Shown in pieces: positions 15,198 to 18,883 of a stretch of 18,883 nt of DNA. The translations under genes and the position numbers were made by a program. The notes below the pieces were generated by a model that was not told where the DNA came from, did no database searches, and saw only the letters and a list, made by a program, of their open reading frames with translations. Where the stretch lies: positions 1 to 18,883 of the forward strand of contig JBECKR010000126.1 in assembly GCA_040235415.1 (NCBI GenBank). Reading direction: 5' to 3'. Positions within the stretch are counted from its first letter, which is position 1. Every line of letters begins with the position of its first letter. The stretch is from JBECKR01 sp040235415. Lineage in GTDB: Bacteria > Acidobacteriota > Polarisedimenticolia > Polarisedimenticolales > Polarisedimenticolaceae.

Positions 15198-17383
15198 TGC
15201 GCGGGGCGCGTCGCACCGCCGGCTGGGTCGGGGCGGTCGTCCTGCTGGGCGCGGTCATCTGGGGTTTCTATCTGCTGCTGCAGCGGCTCGTCGAGCTCGG
15301 CTCCGAATACGCCGCGAACCGCTACATCCTGCCGGTCCTCACGATCGCGCTCGTCGTCCTGTCGCTCGCGCTCGGGGGCGTCCTGATCCGGAACCTCGTG
15401 CGTTTGGTCGTCGACCGCAAGCGCGGCATCCTCGGATCGCGGCTCCGCGCGAAGCTCGTGTTCTTCCTGCTCGGTTTCGTCCTGTTCCCGGCCCTCATGA
15501 TGGTCTACGGCTCCGCGGTCGTCATCAAGCGGACCGTCGAGGCGATCGTCAAGACTCCGATCGAGCAGGTGACGAGCTACTCCCGAGAGATCGTCGACGC
15601 GTGGAACGACTTCCTGCGGCGACGCTGCGTGCTCGAGGCCGACAGGATCGGGAACGAGCTCGAGCGACACCGCATCGACGACCGCACCGCCCTCGGGCTG
15701 TTCCTCGACGGATGGCGCCGGCGCGACGACCTCGACTTCGTACTGCTGGTGAGGCCGGGTGACGAGCCCCTGCTCGAGCTGGCGCCGGACCTCGACATCA
15801 GCCGCGACGAGGCGGACCATCTCGCCGAGGACGCCATGACGCTCGTGCGGGCGGCGGAAGCTTCGGGCCGCCCCGAGAGCCGCCTCGACCTCCTCGGACG
15901 CGGACTGCTCGTGCACGCCGCGGCGCCGATTCGAGCCGGCCCGAGCGGCAGCGTCGTGGGAGTGGTGTCGGTCGGGCTCGTGCACTCGCACGACGTCACG
16001 TTCAAGATGCGCGAGATCACGCGGCAGGCGGACGCGTACCGCCAGTTCCGGCTCGAGCGCCGCGATCTCGTCCGCCTCTACCTCATGCTCATCCTGCTGA
16101 TCCTGCTGGTGACCGTTTTTCTCGCGACCTGGATCGGGTTCTACCTCGGACGGCGCATCACGGAGCCGATCCAGGAGGTGGCCGCCGCCGCCCGCGAGAT
16201 CTCGGCGGGAAACCTCGGGGTGCGGGTGCACGCGAACACCGGCGACGAGGTCGGTGTGCTCGTCGACGCGTTCAACGAGATGGCGGCGCAGCTGCAGGAG
16301 AGCCGCGAGGTCATCAACCGCTCGAACGCCGACCTGCGACGCTCCAACCGCGCGCTCGACGAGCGTCGGCGCTACATCGAGACGCTGGTCGCGAACCTCT
16401 CGACCGCGGTCATCTCGCTCGATCGCGACGGACGCGTCACGACGTCGAACCCCGCCACGGAGAGGATCCTCGGGGTTCGACCCGGCACGGGAGAGCGTCT
16501 CCGGGAGCATCTCGGCGGGGACGCGCTCCGCCCGCTCGCCGACCTCCTCGACTCCCACGGCGGGGACGAAGCGGTGGACTTCAGGGAACAGCTCGTGCTG
16601 CCGATGGCCCGCGGCTCGATGACCGTCGCCGTCCAGGTGGCGCCTCTGCGGGGGGCGCAGGGAGAGCGGCTCGGCACGCTCGTGATGATCGAGGACCTCA
16701 CCGACCTCATGCGGGCGCAGCGCGCCGCCGCCTGGCGCGAGGTCGCGCGCCGGATCGCGCACGAGATCAAGAACCCTCTGACCCCGATCCAGCTCGCCGC
16801 TCAACGTCTGCGGAAGAAATTCGCGGAGGGGGCGCCCGACCTCGACGCGGTGCTGCCCCAGGCGACCGACTCGATCGAGCGCGAGGTCGCGGGATTGAAG
16901 CGCCTGGTGGACGAGTTCTCCCGTTTCGCGCGGATGCCCGAGGTCGTGACGCAGCCGAGCGACGTCCGCCGGATCGTGGACTCGGTCACGGCGCTGTACG
17001 AGGGCTCCCCGGGGGTGCGGTTCGACGTCGACGTCGCTCCCGACGTCGGGGAGGTCCGCGTCGACCCGGAGCAGCTTCGGCGCGCCCTCATCAACCTCGT
17101 GGACAACGCGCTCGCCGCGATCGACGGGGACGGCACGGTCGGGATCGCGGCCAGCCGCACGCAGGGCCGGCGCCTGCTTCGCATCGAGGTCTCGGATACG
17201 GGTCCCGGCATCCGGCGCGAGGACCGCGACCGTCTGTTCGTGCCGTACTTCTCGACGAAGGGAAGCGGCACAGGGCTCGGGCTGGCGATCGTGCACCGCG
17301 TCGTCAGCGAGCACCGCGGAACGATCAGGGTCGAGGACAACCGGCCGCACGGAGCGCGCTTCGTCATCGAGCTGCCGGTCTGA
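15197..17383 (+). CDS. NtrY-like sensor histidine kinase
   Basis: The 728-residue product is a membrane sensor kinase of NtrY layout. Hydrophobic segments lie at about 12-29, 45-65 and 86-110. A ~180-residue extracytoplasmic sensor region (110-290) follows, then a further segment (about 292-318). HAMP comes next (GRRITEPIQEVAAAAREISA onward, about 319-371), then PAS (about 390-500, LDRDGRVTTSNPATERILGV). The H-box IAHEIKNPLTPIQL has His522. The ATPase domain has LINLVDNALAAID, DTGPGI and GSGTGLGLAI. All catalytic residues are present. The HEIKNPLTPIQLAAQRLRKK string is characteristic of NtrY kinases. Translation is coupled to the DUF4390 gene (TGATG), and the partner regulator starts 12 bases downstream. 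Confidence 0.93.
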   Translation: MRGARRTAGWVGAVVLLGAVIWGFYLLLQRLVELGSEYAANRYILPVLTIALVVLSLALGGVLIRNLVRLVVDRKRGILGSRLRAKLVFFLLGFVLFPALMMVYGSAVVIKRTVEAIVKTPIEQVTSYSREIVDAWNDFLRRRCVLEADRIGNELERHRIDDRTALGLFLDGWRRRDDLDFVLLVRPGDEPLLELAPDLDISRDEADHLAEDAMTLVRAAEASGRPESRLDLLGRGLLVHAAAPIRAGPSGSVVGVVSVGLVHSHDVTFKMREITRQADAYRQFRLERRDLVRLYLMLILLILLVTVFLATWIGFYLGRRITEPIQEVAAAAREISAGNLGVRVHANTGDEVGVLVDAFNEMAAQLQESREVINRSNADLRRSNRALDERRRYIETLVANLSTAVISLDRDGRVTTSNPATERILGVRPGTGERLREHLGGDALRPLADLLDSHGGDEAVDFREQLVLPMARGSMTVAVQVAPLRGAQGERLGTLVMIEDLTDLMRAQRAAAWREVARRIAHEIKNPLTPIQLAAQRLRKKFAEGAPDLDAVLPQATDSIEREVAGLKRLVDEFSRFARMPEVVTQPSDVRRIVDSVTALYEGSPGVRFDVDVAPDVGEVRVDPEQLRRALINLVDNALAAIDGDGTVGIAASRTQGRRLLRIEVSDTGPGIRREDRDRLFVPYFSTKGSGTGLGLAIVHRVVSEHRGTIRVEDNRPHGARFVIELPV

Positions 17384-17395
17384 GGAGACGGGGAG

Positions 17396-18679
17396 ATGGA
17401 GCCGACGAGGATCCTGGTGGTGGACGACGAACCCGGGGTGCGGGCTGCGCTCGAGGGCATCCTGGGCGACGAGGGGTTCGAGGTCGAAACGGCCGCGTCC
17501 GGGGAGGAGGCGCTCGAGACTCTCGCGACGAGCGGGTTCGACGCCGTGCTGCTCGACATCTGGCTCCCCGGAATCGACGGGCTCGAGACGCTCACGCGGC
17601 TGAAGGATCGCCAGACCGACAGCGAGGTCGTCATGATCTCCGGGCACGGCACGATCGAGACGGCGGTGCGCGCCACCAAGCTCGGCGCCTTCGACTTCAT
17701 CGAGAAGCCGCTTTCTCTGGAGCGCACCCTGCTCGTGCTGCGCAACGCCCTCCGCCAACGCCGCCTCGAGCGCCGCAACCAGCGCCTGCTCGAGCAGCTC
17801 GCGCGCGACACCGAGATCCTCGGCCGTAGCGCCGCGGCGCGACGTCTGCGGGAGGAGGTCGGTGCCGCGGCGACCTCCGACGCGCCGGTGCTGGTGTCGG
17901 GGGAGCGCGGATCCGGACGGGAGACCGTCGTCCGGCGTCTGCACTCGCTCGGGCGACGATCGGCGGAAGCGTTCGTCGAGGTTCCCTGCGCGGCCCTCGA
18001 AGCCGCGGCGGCCGAGACCGCGTTGTTCGGGGGCGGCGGGCAGCCTCCACGCGCCGAGCTCGCGCGCCGCGGCACGCTGTTCCTTCAGAACGTCGACCGT
18101 CTCGAGACCGTCCTGCAGGAGCGTCTCGCGGCGAGCATCGGCGCGCGGGAGTTCCTCGAGCTCGACTGCCGCCTCGTCGCGAGCACGGACGCGCCCGGGG
18201 AGCGCCTCGCCGACCCGCTTCGCGAGCGCCTCGAGGTCGTCCACCTGCGCGTTCCGCCGCTGCGCGCGCGGCGAGAGGACGTCCCGACGCTCGCCGAGCA
18301 CTTCATGACGGAGCTCGCGCGCGAGTACGGCGTCCCCGAGAAGAAGCTCACCTCCGACTGCCTCTCCGCCCTCGCGGCGTACCCCTGGCCCGGGAACGTG
18401 CGCGAGCTCCGGAACGTCGTCGAGCGGGTGCTGTTGACCGTCGACGGCGGAACGATCGATGTCGCGGACCTTCCCGAGAGCCTCGGCGGCGCTCGCGCGC
18501 CGGCGGTGGATCTCTACGGCTCGTTCCCGACGCTCGAAGACGCTCTGCGGGCGTTCGAGCGGCACTACGTCGAGCGCGTCCTTGCCGACTGCGGGGGGGA
18601 CGTTCCGGCCGCGGCCGAGAGGCTGGCGATCCCGCCCCGGGCGGTCCGCGAGCGGATCAGGACTCTCGGAATCCGCTGA
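17396..18679 (+). CDS. NtrC-family response regulator with a degenerate AAA+ domain
   Basis: The 427-residue product has the NtrC/NtrX layout: receiver (1-120), AAA+ (about 140-360), and Fis-type helix-turn-helix (about 385-427). The receiver is intact, with Asp10-Asp11, phospho-acceptor Asp54 in LLDIWLPG, Ser82 and Lys104. The ATPase is not. The Walker A GExGxGKE is GERGSGRE (169-176), with Arg175 in place of Lys. The Walker B LFLDEI is LFLQNV, with Gln231-Asn232 in place of Asp-Glu. Only 13 residues separate ELFG-like ALFG (209-212) from GTLFL (226), so GAFTGA, the sigma-54 contact loop, is absent. PWPGNVRELRNVVERV is retained. Partners of this type usually activate sigma-54 promoters; this one probably acts by phosphorylation-dependent DNA binding, as activator of another holoenzyme or as repressor. 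It follows the NtrY-like kinase by 12 bases. Confidence 0.92.
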   Translation: MEPTRILVVDDEPGVRAALEGILGDEGFEVETAASGEEALETLATSGFDAVLLDIWLPGIDGLETLTRLKDRQTDSEVVMISGHGTIETAVRATKLGAFDFIEKPLSLERTLLVLRNALRQRRLERRNQRLLEQLARDTEILGRSAAARRLREEVGAAATSDAPVLVSGERGSGRETVVRRLHSLGRRSAEAFVEVPCAALEAAAAETALFGGGGQPPRAELARRGTLFLQNVDRLETVLQERLAASIGAREFLELDCRLVASTDAPGERLADPLRERLEVVHLRVPPLRARREDVPTLAEHFMTELAREYGVPEKKLTSDCLSALAAYPWPGNVRELRNVVERVLLTVDGGTIDVADLPESLGGARAPAVDLYGSFPTLEDALRAFERHYVERVLADCGGDVPAAAERLAIPPRAVRERIRTLGIR

Positions 18680-18881
18680 GAAGGCGAAGCGCACCGAGCG
18701 CGATGGCGATCGAAGCCGCGGTCGCCGCCGCGAGCGCCGCCGCCGCGAGCGCGGCGCCTACCGGACCGAGCGCCCGGAAGATCGCCGGTTCGACCGCGAC
18801 GGCCGCGAGCCGGGTCGCGGTGTCGAGCGCCAGACCCGCGAGCTGTCCGGCCCCGTCCGCCAGCCGATCGATGCCCTCGAA
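18657..18881 (-). CDS. C-terminus of an unidentified membrane protein, 5' truncated by the window edge
   Basis: Read from the right edge on the minus strand, a frame is open for 74 codons to a TGA (18659-18657). Codon third positions are nearly all G or C. The piece begins FEGIDRLADGAGQLAGLALD and ends with an Ala/Leu/Ile-rich segment of about 25 residues (AALAAATAASIAIALGALRL) and LLSGFRES, so it likely ends in a membrane helix. No family can be named from this. It overlaps the NtrC-like gene by 23 bases, tail to tail. The plus strand is also open here (ATG 18703), but that reading is Ala/Ser/Pro-rich and less protein-like. Confidence 0.5.
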   Translation of the reverse strand, partial: FEGIDRLADGAGQLAGLALDTATRLAAVAVEPAIFRALGPVGAALAAAALAAATAASIAIALGALRLLSGFRES

Positions 18882-18883
18882 CC

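Noticed and set aside
14441..18694. 1417-codon open frame on the minus strand opposite the lpxC operon
   Set aside because: It lies opposite four clear genes, is rich in Arg, Asp, Glu and Val, and shows no motif. Long antisense frames are expected at this GC content.

Overview
The window is about 70% GC, densely coded and almost entirely chromosomal housekeeping or regulatory DNA. It comes from a Gram-negative bacterium: it carries lpxC (lipid A), lipoproteins, signal peptides and a DUF4390 protein. The C-terminal piece of a VWFA-related protein at the left edge, the cyclophilin sequence type, and the hslV-hslU-lipoprotein-dapF and lpxC-DUF4390-ntrY-ntrC orders fit an Acidobacteriota lineage (Thermoanaerobaculia or Vicinamibacteria type) or a neighbouring deltaproteobacterial-type phylum. 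This placement is inference from gene style; there is no rRNA here. I see no phage, IS element, CRISPR array, tRNA or rRNA.

Layout. 1-2405 (+): end of a VWFA-type protein, a small CBS-pair protein, and a membrane-hairpin Ser/Thr kinase. 2386-3597 (-): a cytoplasmic cyclophilin and, upstream of it behind a rho-independent terminator, a small secreted Arg/His/Tyr-rich protein with a near-perfect sigma-54 (-24/-12) promoter. 3737-6049 (-): a 770-residue hybrid histidine kinase. 6139-10358 (+): a tightly overlapping operon hslV-hslU-FnIII lipoprotein-dapF-PGPGW-like membrane protein, behind a clear TTGACG/TAGACT promoter. 10373-13523 (-): a three-gene unit of TPR protein, GAF-type protein and secreted metallo-beta-lactamase-fold protein, behind a TTGACC/TAGATA promoter. 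13726-18679 (+): lpxC-DUF4390-ntrY-like kinase-ntrC-like regulator, again with start/stop overlaps. The right edge holds the C-terminus of a minus-strand membrane protein.

Main points. Two proteins keep their fold but appear to have lost their chemistry. The NtrC-like regulator has Walker A Lys to Arg, Walker B Asp-Glu to Gln-Asn, and no GAFTGA loop, so it should not work as a sigma-54 activator. The metallo-beta-lactamase-fold protein keeps the three Zn1 histidines but has lost every Zn2 ligand. A sigma-54 promoter is nevertheless present in the window, so its activator must be encoded elsewhere. The lipoprotein before dapF recalls the small LptM lipoprotein that precedes dapF in E. coli, but carries fibronectin-III-like domains. 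With lpxC and an NtrY-type sensor in one operon, the window has an envelope-biogenesis theme. I did not find a wholly novel defence-like or mobile system.
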